Below, piece after piece: positions 1-8,911 of a DNA stretch of 64,000 bases (position 1 is its first letter; every line of letters starts with the position of its first letter). The notes under the pieces are model-generated. The model had not been told where the DNA came from. It made no database searches and saw only the letters and a program-made list of their open reading frames with translations. Both the position numbers and the translations under genes were made by a program. The stretch comes from Methanosphaera stadtmanae (GTDB taxonomy: Archaea; Methanobacteriota; Methanobacteria; Methanobacteriales; Methanobacteriaceae): NCBI GenBank assembly GCA_015062825.1, contig SUTR01000002.1:1-64000 (forward strand), in the 5' to 3' direction.

Positions 1-15
1 TAATAAAAACAAGTT

Positions 16-1515
16 TTATTTTTTATCCATATTTGAAAAGGAGTTTGTTTTGTTGGACTGTATTTCGGACACCCCCTCTGTAAGTGTTGTTTTTAGTGTT
101 TCATGGATTTTCTTTAGGTTGTAGGCGGTTGCATAGAGTTGTAATATGTTTTCTATTTTTTCTCGTCCTCTGTAGTATATTGTGTCTAGGTGGTAGAATT
201 GTTTTAATGTGCCGAATGGTGATTCTACTGTGGGTGCTCGTTGTTTGTATATTTTTTTAGCTTCTTTTTCCCTCATTTTGGTTATCATTTCTCTTTTTTC
301 TGGTGATCCGTAGATGGTGTATGTTTTATGGTGTTGTTTTTCTGTTAAGCATTCTTCTCGTAGTGGACAATCTTTGCATGCTTCTGTATTAACGTATATT
401 CTTTTGGTTTCATTGGGTATTCCTTTTGCTGTTTTCTTTTCATCGTGAACATGGTATGTGTATTCGTTGAAGAGTGGATATCCCATGAAGCATTCTATGT
501 AGTTTTCTTCGTAATGTATTTCTACATTGTCTAAGCTGAAGGGATTGGTTCTTCTTTTTCCTTTGTCTATTCTGGATTGTGTTGCGTTGTAAATGTATCC
601 TTCCATATTTTCTTTTTTAAGAAATGAAAATGTTATTTCTGTGTTGTATCCTACATCAGCCAATACTTCTTGTGGTTTTTGAGGACTATTTTCTATTGCT
701 CTTTCAAGTGTTGGTGGAAGTTCATAGTGATCTGTAGCATTCTGTGATGCATAAACACTTAAGAATAGCTGAGATTCCGTGTCAACACAAGTTTGAATAT
801 TATATGATAATTGTTTCTTCTTTTTCTTATTCAACATCCACCGTGCTTCTGGATCAAATAATGGTATTTTCTTTTTACCATATATCCGCATTTGGATTTT
901 TGCTTCCTCTAGAAACATTATCTTTTGCTCAACAGTCATATTCTTATTATAGTAAAAATTCTGTGCAGATTTCTTAAGTAAAGCAACTTCAGTTACACCA
1001 TATTTCTTATTTTTAAGAATTCTCAATAATCTTCTTAAATCCTTCTTAGTAATATAATTAAAAGATGCATTACAAGCCTTTAATATCGTACCATCAGTAG
1101 CTACACGACTAAAACTAGTTATGTCATAATCATAAGCAAATAACAATGTTTTAGACCGTATTTCCTGATAGTATTTCATGAAATATTCATGATAACGATG
1201 CACACTAGTACGAGAAACACTAACACCCTCCATAATCAACTTAAAAACTGAATCTGTCTTCGTAAACTCCGATATATCACCAGGAGAAAACAACTTAATC
1301 ATATGACAATACAAGAGTAAAGTCAACATATTTTTAGCATTCAAACGTGGTCTACCACGCTCTTTACATTCAAAATCCTCATAAATAGATTTACAATACA
1401 TTTCAACAAAGAACATCACAAAAAACACAACATGATCTTCATCAATATCCTCGATATAACGTCTTTCCACAAAATTTTTCAAAGATTCATCAAATTTCTT
1501 AGAAATCATAAACAT
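16..1515 (-). CDS. IS1182-family transposase
   Basis: Predicted DDE-type transposase of 499 residues, a usual full length for the IS1182 group. The N-terminal third carries the helical DUF772-type region (RGRPRLNAKNMLTLLLYC), followed by the DDE catalytic core (VATDGTILKA, then ADVGYN) and a late zinc-binding-like cluster CKDCPLREEC that is typical of this family. The reading frame is intact, so the enzyme may be active. The start could be the first or second Met (MFMISKK), since no clear ribosome binding site decides it. The left end of the element lies at or beyond the window edge and I could not define terminal inverted repeats. Family assignment is from motif recognition. Confidence 0.85.
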   Translation of the reverse strand: MFMISKKFDESLKNFVERRYIEDIDEDHVVFFVMFFVEMYCKSIYEDFECKERGRPRLNAKNMLTLLLYCHMIKLFSPGDISEFTKTDSVFKLIMEGVSVSRTSVHRYHEYFMKYYQEIRSKTLLFAYDYDITSFSRVATDGTILKACNASFNYITKKDLRRLLRILKNKKYGVTEVALLKKSAQNFYYNKNMTVEQKIMFLEEAKIQMRIYGKKKIPLFDPEARWMLNKKKKKQLSYNIQTCVDTESQLFLSVYASQNATDHYELPPTLERAIENSPQKPQEVLADVGYNTEITFSFLKKENMEGYIYNATQSRIDKGKRRTNPFSLDNVEIHYEENYIECFMGYPLFNEYTYHVHDEKKTAKGIPNETKRIYVNTEACKDCPLREECLTEKQHHKTYTIYGSPEKREMITKMREKEAKKIYKQRAPTVESPFGTLKQFYHLDTIYYRGREKIENILQLYATAYNLKKIHETLKTTLTEGVSEIQSNKTNSFSNMDKK

Positions 1516-1854
1516 ATCATCACACGAAATTAATTAGCCATAATTACTCTAAATTAAATAAAAACAATAAAATATTAATAATACATTAAAATACAAATAA
1601 AAAAACTATAAATTTAGGTATAACTAATAATATAATCTTTATTTCAATTATAACTAATAAATAATATGATATTAATAATATAAATACTTAATTATAAAAG
1701 AATAAGAATAATAACTGATTAAAACAAAGAAAACATATAAACACTATGGAAAAATAATAAAAAATATGTTTAAATGTATTACAAATTATTAATAGAAATA
1801 AAAAAAATAAGAAATATTAGCAAGTATAATAAAAAATAGAATAATTTAAAAGGT
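1516..1854. other. AT-rich intergenic region beside the transposase
   Basis: No convincing ORF. It should contain the transposase promoter and the right end of the insertion sequence. The string ATAACTAATAA occurs twice about 35 bases apart. No terminal inverted repeat could be matched because the other end of the element is outside the window. Confidence 0.5.
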
Positions 1855-2457
1855 TTAAATAAGAAAAGAAGCTAGTACATAATTTTGGTCAAAACTCAAC
1901 TTATCATTATAACTAGTAAATGTTGAATTGGTAAGTGTTACTGCTCTAGCAGAATTCGTGTCAATTTCATTTATATATGTTACATTTGTTGATGTGATTT
2001 CAGAACCATCTGCAATAATTGCAGAATCATAAAAGTTTTTTATAATTAGATTATTTAACTCAACAGTTGAACCATAGATATCAAAGAGAACTGAATGATT
2101 ACCTAAATCAATGGTATGATTATTTCTATTAATTATAAGATTTTTTCTTCCGGATAATCCTATATCCTCAAAATCACCATCCTCTTCTTCATCATATTTA
2201 TAATCTCTTGTTAGATTGACTACATTTTTATCAAATTCATCACTCAGATTACTTAAGGAACCAGTATCCTCTTTTGTACTGGTAGGATTATTATGATTTG
2301 CCGTATCAATACCAGTATCATCATTCATATCACCTGATACATCAGTATTATTTGATACATCAGTATTATTTGATACATCAGCAGCACTAATAATTCCAAG
2401 AGTTGAAATAATGATAATTATCATAGAAATAAAGACTATTATTCTACTCTTATTCAT
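1855..2457 (-). CDS. Short adhesin-like secreted protein, probably truncated
   Basis: 200 residues with a clear signal peptide (hydrophobic residues 6-25, ending around SAADVS) and an Asp/Asn/Thr-rich linker with a repeated NTDVSN motif. The second half (LIINRNNHTIDLGNHSVLF and on) looks like the first rungs of a right-handed parallel beta-helix, as in methanogen adhesin-like proteins. It then stops after only a few rungs and ends in a hydrophobic ASFLI, far shorter than the several-hundred-residue relatives. I infer a truncated or decayed adhesin-like protein. A GGAGG ribosome binding site lies 6 bases before the ATG, so it may still be translated. Surface role is inferred from family resemblance. 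Confidence 0.7.
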   Translation of the reverse strand: MNKSRIIVFISMIIIIISTLGIISAADVSNNTDVSNNTDVSGDMNDDTGIDTANHNNPTSTKEDTGSLSNLSDEFDKNVVNLTRDYKYDEEEDGDFEDIGLSGRKNLIINRNNHTIDLGNHSVLFDIYGSTVELNNLIIKNFYDSAIIADGSEITSTNVTYINEIDTNSARAVTLTNSTFTSYNDKLSFDQNYVLASFLI

Positions 2458-2641
2458 ATTTTACCTCCACATTGTTTAATATATTAAATTATATGATACA
2501 AATTATAATTAGTGATAGACAAACAAAAAACATGACATATATATGAAAATCTATTCCCCATTAAGATATCATATAAATACAATACCTATCACATCAGAAT
2601 TGTATACATCCATTAAAATAATACTATTTATCCCAAAATGA

Positions 2642-4090
2642 TTATAATAATGCAAAAGTTCTTGGAGGAATATAGATTATATTATCTTGCTTTTCTATTT
2701 TTACTGTTTTATTTGAAATAATTATACCAAAATCAGAACCATAATGATCCATTGCTGTGAGTATTTGTCTATTATCTTTTTTACCTTTACCTACTTCTAT
2801 TGGAACAGTTTCTACAATAGGTGAATGTATAATAAAATCCACATTTGATTTCTTTGATGCATCATAATATAATGAAAAATTATAATTATTATCAGATAAT
2901 TCATATAGTTTTGATGCAATCATAGTTTCCAATAAAATACCATCCATCTTATTTTTATCAGTAACAATATTACCTGCATAACTAGCAAGTGCATATTTTA
3001 TACTACTTGTTGCAAAATAGTATTTCCAGGATTTTCTACTTCTTTTTGTAGGAGTTCCATAGGCTTCTAAATGAAATATCAAATGAGTTTTAGTTAATAA
3101 GTTTATAATCGTTTCAATGTTTCCAAGAGATGTTTTAAGATAATTGGATATCTTGTTTTGTGAGACATCAGCAGAATCTATCAATGCCATATAATTTAGG
3201 AAACGATTCGTATTGGTACGATTTTCTTCAGATATATTTTTTATCTGAGGTAAATCTTTTTCAACAACTTTTTTTGTCATTCTAACGATTTTATCCCTTA
3301 TTTTTCTTTTATTATCCTCTTTGAAATAAATAGGAAATCCACCATAATATAAAAAATTGTTCCATTCATTTTCATTAAAATTATAGTTTTTCATTATTTG
3401 ATTATTAAATTCATATTCTATTTTAACAGCTTCTTTAATATTACCCTTAAATAATATTTCGTATAGAATAGAATGTTTATGATTTAGTTTTATATTATAT
3501 TTTAATCGTAAATGTTGTAAATAATCGATGGGTCTAATTTCATGAGTAAATGATCTTCGTGCAGCGTCTGCATTATATTCCAAATGTAGTGCTGAAGAAC
3601 CAGTAAATATCATAAATATATTTTTTGTCCTATCATATATTATTTTACCAGATAAAGCCCAATTCTTATCATATTGAGATTCATCAACTAGTAAGAATAT
3701 CTTTTTATCCAATAAACGAATATTATTATCATGATGATTTCTAATATATAATTCAGTTATTTCTCTTAAACTACATTCTGTTATATCATTTACATCATCA
3801 CATGATATGTATAATATTTGATTATAGGGTACTTCTTTTTCTCTAAGCAGATACTCATAAACTTGAAATAGCAGTGTTGATTTTCCAACACCCCTTATAC
3901 CCGGCAATACTATGAAACGTTCATCTTCAATATCATTTAAAAAATTATCTATATAACATTTAATATATTCAAATTCCAATCTGTGATTATATCTCTCATT
4001 ATTAGTACCAATTTTGTTTCTATATGCTAAAGGCATTTGTGTTAAATTTTCATTAATATAATTCTTTAATAATGTATCTTTATCTTCCAT
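2642..4090 (-). CDS. AAA ATPase with DUF4143 domain
   Basis: 482 residues from the chosen start MEDKDTLL. The N-terminal half is an AAA_14-type P-loop ATPase: Walker A GIRGVGKST, Walker B KIFLLVDESQ and a sensor-like FMIFTGSSAL. The C-terminal half is a DUF4143-type domain with a nuclease-fold-like pattern (DFII then PIEVGKGKK). Such proteins are widespread in archaea and usually of unknown role; some are linked to mobile DNA or toxin-like systems. The track extends the ORF to 4279, but those extra 63 residues are translated from a 33-bp tandem repeat and are very hydrophobic. A GGAG about 12 bases before MEDK supports the shorter form. It sits between insertion-sequence remnants, which suggests accessory DNA. 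Confidence 0.8.
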   Translation of the reverse strand: MEDKDTLLKNYINENLTQMPLAYRNKIGTNNERYNHRLEFEYIKCYIDNFLNDIEDERFIVLPGIRGVGKSTLLFQVYEYLLREKEVPYNQILYISCDDVNDITECSLREITELYIRNHHDNNIRLLDKKIFLLVDESQYDKNWALSGKIIYDRTKNIFMIFTGSSALHLEYNADAARRSFTHEIRPIDYLQHLRLKYNIKLNHKHSILYEILFKGNIKEAVKIEYEFNNQIMKNYNFNENEWNNFLYYGGFPIYFKEDNKRKIRDKIVRMTKKVVEKDLPQIKNISEENRTNTNRFLNYMALIDSADVSQNKISNYLKTSLGNIETIINLLTKTHLIFHLEAYGTPTKRSRKSWKYYFATSSIKYALASYAGNIVTDKNKMDGILLETMIASKLYELSDNNYNFSLYYDASKKSNVDFIIHSPIVETVPIEVGKGKKDNRQILTAMDHYGSDFGIIISNKTVKIEKQDNIIYIPPRTFALL

Positions 4091-4114
4091 TATAATCACA
4101 TACTCCATGACTTT

Positions 4115-4200
4115 AATTAAATAAATAGTTAAAAAGATAAATAATTTAACTAAATAAATAGTTAAAAAGATAAATAATTTAACTAAATAAATAGTTAAAA
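4115..4200. repeat. 33-bp tandem repeat, about 2.6 copies
   Basis: The unit AACTAAATAAATAGTTAAAA followed by AGATAAATAATTT recurs with a period of exactly 33 bp just upstream of the DUF4143 ATPase. Because 33 is a multiple of 3 the repeat also reads as an open frame (IYLVKLFIFLT per unit), which explains the overlong ORF in the track. Each unit contains a short dyad (AACTA and TAGTT). Confidence 0.85.
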
Positions 4201-4411
4201 TCATATAATATATAACTAAATATTTGTATACTAACAGTATATATATTTTTAATTTATTGATGTTGGTTGTTTGCTTCAAAGATTTAAGCTACTTTAATAT
4301 GAGGATTTATCATAAAATGAATACCTCAACATCCATAGATTGAGAATGGAAAGAAACATCAGCAAAGTATAAATTCACTTAAAGCATGCTAAAAAAAAGT
4401 ATTAAAAAAAA

Positions 4412-4460
4412 TAATCAAAAGCCTATCTCTAGGGGATTAATTAATATTGACTTTTGATTA
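4412..4460. repeat. 10-bp inverted repeat
   Basis: TAATCAAAAG and CTTTTGATTA form perfect 10-bp arms separated by 29 bases in the gene-poor stretch between the ATPase and the tnpB remnant. It may be a terminator, a remnant of an insertion-sequence end, or chance in AT-rich DNA. The rest of 4201-4735 shows no gene. Confidence 0.4.
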
Positions 4461-4670
4461 GACACTTTTAAAATGAGTGTTGACAATAATTATTTTTTTT
4501 CACAATTTAGTAATACACTTGTATTATTATTAATAAATATTTATTTTGTTTAATTTTTGAATATTATTTTATTATTACTTATCATCACCCCTCTTGTGTT
4601 AATTATCATCTTTGGATTAAATTTATATAGTAAAATATAAGTAATAATCATATAATTATGAAATTATTTT

Positions 4671-4688
4671 AATTAAACATGTTTAATT
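4671..4688. repeat. 18-bp perfect palindrome
   Basis: AATTAAACATGTTTAATT is a perfect palindrome about 50 bases before the first recognisable tnpB sequence. It could belong to the left-end hairpin of the decayed IS605-type element, but perfect AT palindromes are not rare in this DNA. Confidence 0.4.
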
Positions 4689-4735
4689 ATATTGAATTGT
4701 TTATTTAATTTATTTGTATGTTTTTTGGGTGAATT

Positions 4736-5424
4736 AACAATGCTACGGTAGAATTTAAGAATGGAAAATACTATGCAGTAGTAAAATGTTGAAACCATAC
4801 ACCAACAATTACCATGAATCTGAAATGACTGTAGGTATTGATATGGGATTAAAAAACATTTTGCAACCTTAAGTAATAATCTGAAGATAGCCAATTTAGA
4901 CGTTACAGATGAAGAAGAAAATGATCAAAAAATACCAGAGAAGCCTCCAGCAGAAAAAGAGTAAAGAAAGTAACAACTACCGATAAAGAACTCAAAAAAA
5001 TATTATAAATAGTAAGATAAAAAAAAACCAATAAAATAAAAGATTACATTGACAAAATCAGCCACAAAAATTGTCTTAGAAAATCAGAAATATTTTGTAT
5101 GGAAGCCCTAAACATTAAAGGTATGAGGAAAAACAACAAATTATCCTCTAAACTACAAAGGATAAGTATCAGCAAATTCATTGACACACTAAAAATACAA
5201 GGCATCCTGGAATAATAGAAACTTCATACAAACAGACAGATTTTACCCATCCAGTAAACTATGCAGCACATGTGGCTACAAATTCAACAATTTAACTTTA
5301 GATATGAGAAAATGGACTTGCCCCTGATTGTAACACCACAGATGACCATGACATTAACGCAGCCATCAACATACTAAAAGAAGGATTAAACATACTTTCA
5401 AAAAGAAATACAAACTACAATTAA
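4736..5424 (+). pseudogene. tnpB: Decayed IS200/IS605-type TnpB
   Basis: Reading all plus-strand frames recovers TnpB pieces in the correct order. They are VEFKNGKYYAVVKC, a RuvC-I segment MTVGIDMGLKNI, a RuvC-II-like segment EIFCMEALNIKGM, a zinc ribbon starting CSTCGYKFNN, and a RuvC-III segment DHDINAAINI. They are interrupted by many stop codons and frame changes, and the N-terminal half of the usual roughly 370-residue protein is not visible. The gene is therefore dead. No tnpA transposase accompanies it. The zinc ribbon has lost one cysteine position to a stop. The 73-residue minus-strand ORF of the track here is a shadow. Confidence 0.85.
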
Positions 5425-5447
5425 TTAAAAAGAAACATATGTATCTT

Positions 5448-5550
5448 TTAGAACCCACGGGACGTGGGGGGATAGCTTGGTATATTTTAAGTTCCAATAA
5501 AAACTTACAACCCAAGAATCTCCATCTTCTACAAGATGGAGAGGTTCAAA
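5448..5550 (+). ncRNA. Right end of IS605-type element, omega-RNA-like scaffold
   Basis: Directly after the tnpB remnant lie nested stems. CCCACG pairs with CGTGGG over a 3-base loop (5454-5468). CTTGG pairs with CCAAG (5476-5480 and 5512-5516) and encloses a TAAGTT/AACTTA hairpin. A terminal 10-bp hairpin TCTCCATCTT/AAGATGGAGA has a 4-base loop (5519-5542), followed by GGTTCAA. TnpB elements are known to make a guide RNA from their 3-prime part and right end, with the guide taken from the flanking DNA. Here the structure is well kept although the protein is dead. The flank, and therefore the would-be guide, starts within the last bases of pyruvate kinase. Expression is not shown. Confidence 0.55.
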
Positions 5551-5558
5551 GACTTCCA

Positions 5559-6977
5559 TCAGATTTCTATAATTCTCAGATAATTTGTTGTTCTGGCCTT
5601 GCCTAGTGGAAATCCCCCAGTTACTATTATTAAATCACCATCATTTAAGTTAAATTCCTTTTTTGCTATTAGTCTGGAGTTTTCAACCATTTCATCAGTA
5701 TTTTCATATATTTCAGTAGTTACTGGCTTAACTCCAAAGTTTAAAACTACCTTTTCAGCTATATGATTTGATGGACAGCAGGCAAGTATTGTAGTATTTG
5801 GTCGGAGATTACTGATTTTACGAGCTGTAAATCCGGTCATTGTAGTGGTGACAATTAGTTTAATGTCAGAATATTCAACGGCATCAGCCACTAGCTTGGC
5901 AATTGTATCACTTGTTCCTATTGTTCCCTTATATGCAACATGTTTTGAATAGTCTATTGTTGATTCCACATATTTGCATATTCTATTCATTATTGTAACT
6001 GATTCTACAGGATACAATCCTACTGTAGTCTCACCTGATAACATGACACAGTCTGTTCCATCAAGTATTGCATTTGCAACATCAGAGACTTCTGCTCTTG
6101 TAGGCCTTGGATTGTCATACATTGATGCGAGCATTTCTGTTGCTACTATTGCAAACTTGCCCTTCTGTCGGCATTTTCTGATAATGTTCTTCTGAAGCAT
6201 TGGTAACTTCTCCATTGGAACATCCACTCCCAAGTCTCCACGTGCTACCATGATTCCATCGGATTCATCGATTATTTCATCAATATTTTCAATTCCAGTA
6301 CTGCTTTCTATCTTTGAAATAATCAGTGCATCTCCTCCAGCATCTTCAATAATTTTACGAGCTTCAATCACATCTTCTTTTCTGTTTACAAAGGATAATG
6401 CAAGATAGTCACATGCATTTTTTGCAGCAAATGCTATGTCATTCTTATCTGTTTCACTCATAAAATCCAAATTCAAGTTTACCCCAGGAACATTGATTGT
6501 TTTATTATCCAGTATTTTACCATTTCCCAAGGCCTTCAACAGAACATAGTCCTCTTTTTTATCAATTACTTCCAACTCAAGCAATGCATTATCTATTAGC
6601 ACTTTATCTCCTATTTGAATAAAGTCTATTGCTTCATTATGATTTACTCCAAATTCATCTTCATTACCAATTATGCAGGTTTTACTCATCTTAATTGTAT
6701 TGTTCTTTTGAAGAGCAATTCCTCCATCCTTAAATTTTAAAGTTCTGAATTCAGGTCCCTTTGTATCATACATTACTGCAACCGGTACATTAGTTATTCT
6801 ACGTACCTCCCTTATAACATCAATAGTTTCTAGAATGCCTTCTTTTGTTGCATGACTAAGATTAATTCGTGCACAGTCCATCCCATTGTTGACCATTTTA
6901 GTCATTACATCAACTGAATCGGATGCCGGACCAACGCTGCATATAATTTTTGTCTTTTTAATATTATCATCCCACAA
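5559..6977 (-). CDS. pyk: Pyruvate kinase
   Basis: Converts phosphoenolpyruvate and ADP to pyruvate and ATP in the cytosol. The 472-residue length is normal. Family signatures are complete: KTKIICSVGPAS and ARINLSHA at the N-terminus, YDTKGPEFR, the active-site block IISKIESSTGIENIDEI with the Mg-binding GIMVARGDLGVD, then ATEMLASM and the conserved DGTDCVMLSGETTVGLYP. The C-terminal regulatory-type domain follows (residues about 340-472). The start is a TTG with no ribosome binding site. A TATA-like box lies about 40 bases upstream, which predicts a very short leader and probably leaderless translation. The stop codon lies only about 10 bases from the end of the tnpB element. Confidence 0.95.
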   Translation of the reverse strand: MWDDNIKKTKIICSVGPASDSVDVMTKMVNNGMDCARINLSHATKEGILETIDVIREVRRITNVPVAVMYDTKGPEFRTLKFKDGGIALQKNNTIKMSKTCIIGNEDEFGVNHNEAIDFIQIGDKVLIDNALLELEVIDKKEDYVLLKALGNGKILDNKTINVPGVNLNLDFMSETDKNDIAFAAKNACDYLALSFVNRKEDVIEARKIIEDAGGDALIISKIESSTGIENIDEIIDESDGIMVARGDLGVDVPMEKLPMLQKNIIRKCRQKGKFAIVATEMLASMYDNPRPTRAEVSDVANAILDGTDCVMLSGETTVGLYPVESVTIMNRICKYVESTIDYSKHVAYKGTIGTSDTIAKLVADAVEYSDIKLIVTTTMTGFTARKISNLRPNTTILACCPSNHIAEKVVLNFGVKPVTTEIYENTDEMVENSRLIAKKEFNLNDGDLIIVTGGFPLGKARTTNYLRIIEI

Positions 6978-7013
6978 AAATATTTTTTTGTTTATTTTTT
7001 TTAGATATCCGAG

Positions 7014-7020
7014 TATAAAA
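7014..7020 (-). promoter_or_regulatory. TATA-like box of pyk
   Basis: On the minus strand the sequence reads TTTTATA about 40 bases before the TTG start of pyruvate kinase. Archaeal transcription starts about 25 bases after such a box, which would leave a leader of roughly 10-15 bases, in line with the missing ribosome binding site. Confidence 0.4.
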
Positions 7021-7707
7021 TTATAATAGAAATTTAAGAGAAAATTTATCCCATTATAGTATCCTCTTTTTTAATAATAATATTTGATTAAAATAGTTAT
7101 TTAACTTTGGCTAAAGAAGAAAAAATAATAAAGAAAATGTGATAAATTACATGATAAAACTTAGGCTTAACTTATCCAAGTATTACTAATTTAAAAAAGA
7201 AATGAGATATGATGTGTATGTAATTTGTTTTTTTATGATGTTGAAGATATAAATAATAGGAAATTATCCAAATGATTAAATATATTTAATGTTATAGACA
7301 TTAGTTATAATTTATTTTCATCTACATTTACATAATTACTTTAAAGATAGCATATGATTTCAGCATCATGCATTAATCTGAAAAAATATTTTCCAATTTA
7401 TGAACACGTATATTAAAATAATATTCCATTGTGATATCCACTAACTTTTTCTAATTTTGAAAATTTCTAAAAATAGTTACTTCATTTAAACATTTAAAAG
7501 CAGCATTTTAGTAGTTGTTTAGAAAAAAACCCTCTTTTTGAAGAAGTACATAATTGCATTTATAATTTTTTCAACAGCCCTACTATATTCTTCCATAATA
7601 TAACAGGTTAAAAATGAATTATTAATAAGTATAAGTTTAACAGGACAAGAATATAATTATAAAAGAGCCTTAAAATAAAAAAAAAGAAAAAAAAGGTATT
7701 GAATTAA
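7021..7707. other. Long intergenic region without a gene
   Basis: About 690 bases of AT-rich DNA between pyruvate kinase and the next surface protein. I see no ORF with a ribosome binding site, no RNA gene and no strong repeat. A 25-codon minus-strand frame near 7516-7600 (MEEYSRAVEKI) has no ribosome binding site and was not called. Confidence 0.5.
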
Positions 7708-8682
7708 TTATTGTGAAGAAGCACTAGCTATACTTGGCTGTTGAGTTTCTGTTTTTTCAACATCACCAGTATTTTGCTGTTGAGTATCTTGAGATTGAGT
7801 ATTATCTGAAGAAGTATTATCAGCAGTATTGTTTGCAGTATCATTGGTTGTATTTGTAGCTGTGCTGTTTTGTGAAGTGTTATCAGTTTCTGCTGAAGGT
7901 GATGGAATTGTTAGGCCATCCCATGATATTGATCCATCAGGATTTAAGACTAAGTTTGAAGTGTCAAATCCTAAATTATGTGCTGCTTCTTTAAATTCAT
8001 CAAAGCTTATAATAGTTAAAAGATAACCTTCTATTAAATCATCAAGTAACATATATTTATCAGCAAGTGTTAATTTATATGTTTGATGACCATTGTTAAA
8101 TATATTATGATTATTGTTGTTGGATACTGCTTGTTTAAGTTGTTCATTTGATGTTCTTTCAATAGCTTTTTGTGTTCTTTGAGGTAGTTTACTTATTTGA
8201 TCACCAGTAATTGTAGATTCAGACTTATTTGAATTGATATTATGTAACATTATGTATAATGTGTAATATTCATCATCACTTAAGTTATTTAATACATCAT
8301 ATAATCCTTCTTCGGTTCTATTGTTACTGTTTAGGTATTTACTAAATTCAACATAATCCTCTTCATCCATTTCTTTAAGTAAACCTAGTAATTGAGCGTA
8401 TTGTTTATCATCAAAGGATGAGAGCATTTCATATAATTTATTTATTTCTGATTTTTTTGTCTGATTATCTGTTATGTTAGTATTATTTTCTGATTCATTA
8501 GTATTGTTTGCTGAATCATTGACAGCAGCCTGTGTTGCTACATCAGCATTATCATTTGTCTGTTCAGTATTTTCGGTTGCTACATCTGCTGTAGATAAGT
8601 TACTATCTTGTGCAGCAATTGCAGTCAATCCTGTGGACAATATACTAATTATTAATAATATTGTTATTATTTTTTTATTCAA
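7708..8682 (-). CDS. Secreted Asn/Thr/Gln-rich surface protein
   Basis: 324 residues that I do not recognise as a named family. A signal peptide spans residues 1-24 (hydrophobic TILLIISILSTGLTAIA, then AQDS). A low-complexity linker rich in Asn, Thr and Glu runs to about residue 78. A predicted alpha-helical middle region follows (about 80-240) with short helical repeats such as YEMLSSFDDKQYAQLLGLL and NNLSDDEYYTLYIMLHNI. The tail is Asn/Thr/Gln-rich. The start is TTG: GGAGG lies exactly 8 bases upstream, and the ATG between them runs into a stop after three codons. No membrane anchor is visible at the C-terminus. Surface location is inferred. Confidence 0.75.
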   Translation of the reverse strand: MNKKIITILLIISILSTGLTAIAAQDSNLSTADVATENTEQTNDNADVATQAAVNDSANNTNESENNTNITDNQTKKSEINKLYEMLSSFDDKQYAQLLGLLKEMDEEDYVEFSKYLNSNNRTEEGLYDVLNNLSDDEYYTLYIMLHNINSNKSESTITGDQISKLPQRTQKAIERTSNEQLKQAVSNNNNHNIFNNGHQTYKLTLADKYMLLDDLIEGYLLTIISFDEFKEAAHNLGFDTSNLVLNPDGSISWDGLTIPSPSAETDNTSQNSTATNTTNDTANNTADNTSSDNTQSQDTQQQNTGDVEKTETQQPSIASASSQ

Positions 8683-8911
8683 TTATTCATCCTCCATATA
8701 CTTATTAGTATATTTAACTGATTATATATAAAATTTTAGATGAATTGAGATAAAAAGTTTTTTAAACCTCATAGAATAAGATTTATTTAAAAAAGAAGAC
8801 TGATAACCATAGATTAATCCGAATTCATTTAATTTAGATTTTTAAAAGTTATATTGGCAATTATTATAAGAGAATCAATGTAATGATTTAAAAAAAATAA
8901 AGATTAGGAGG

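Noticed and set aside
1-1560. Terminal inverted repeats of the IS1182-type element
   Set aside because: The left end is outside or at the window edge, so no pair of ends could be matched.
4091-4279. Hydrophobic N-terminal extension of the DUF4143 ATPase
   Set aside because: It is the translation of a 33-bp tandem repeat and is not expected in this protein family.
4673-4894. 73-residue minus-strand ORF
   Set aside because: It lies antisense to recognisable tnpB remnants and has no family resemblance.
7516-7600. 25-codon minus-strand ORF (MEEYSRAVEKI)
   Set aside because: No ribosome binding site and no family; likely chance.
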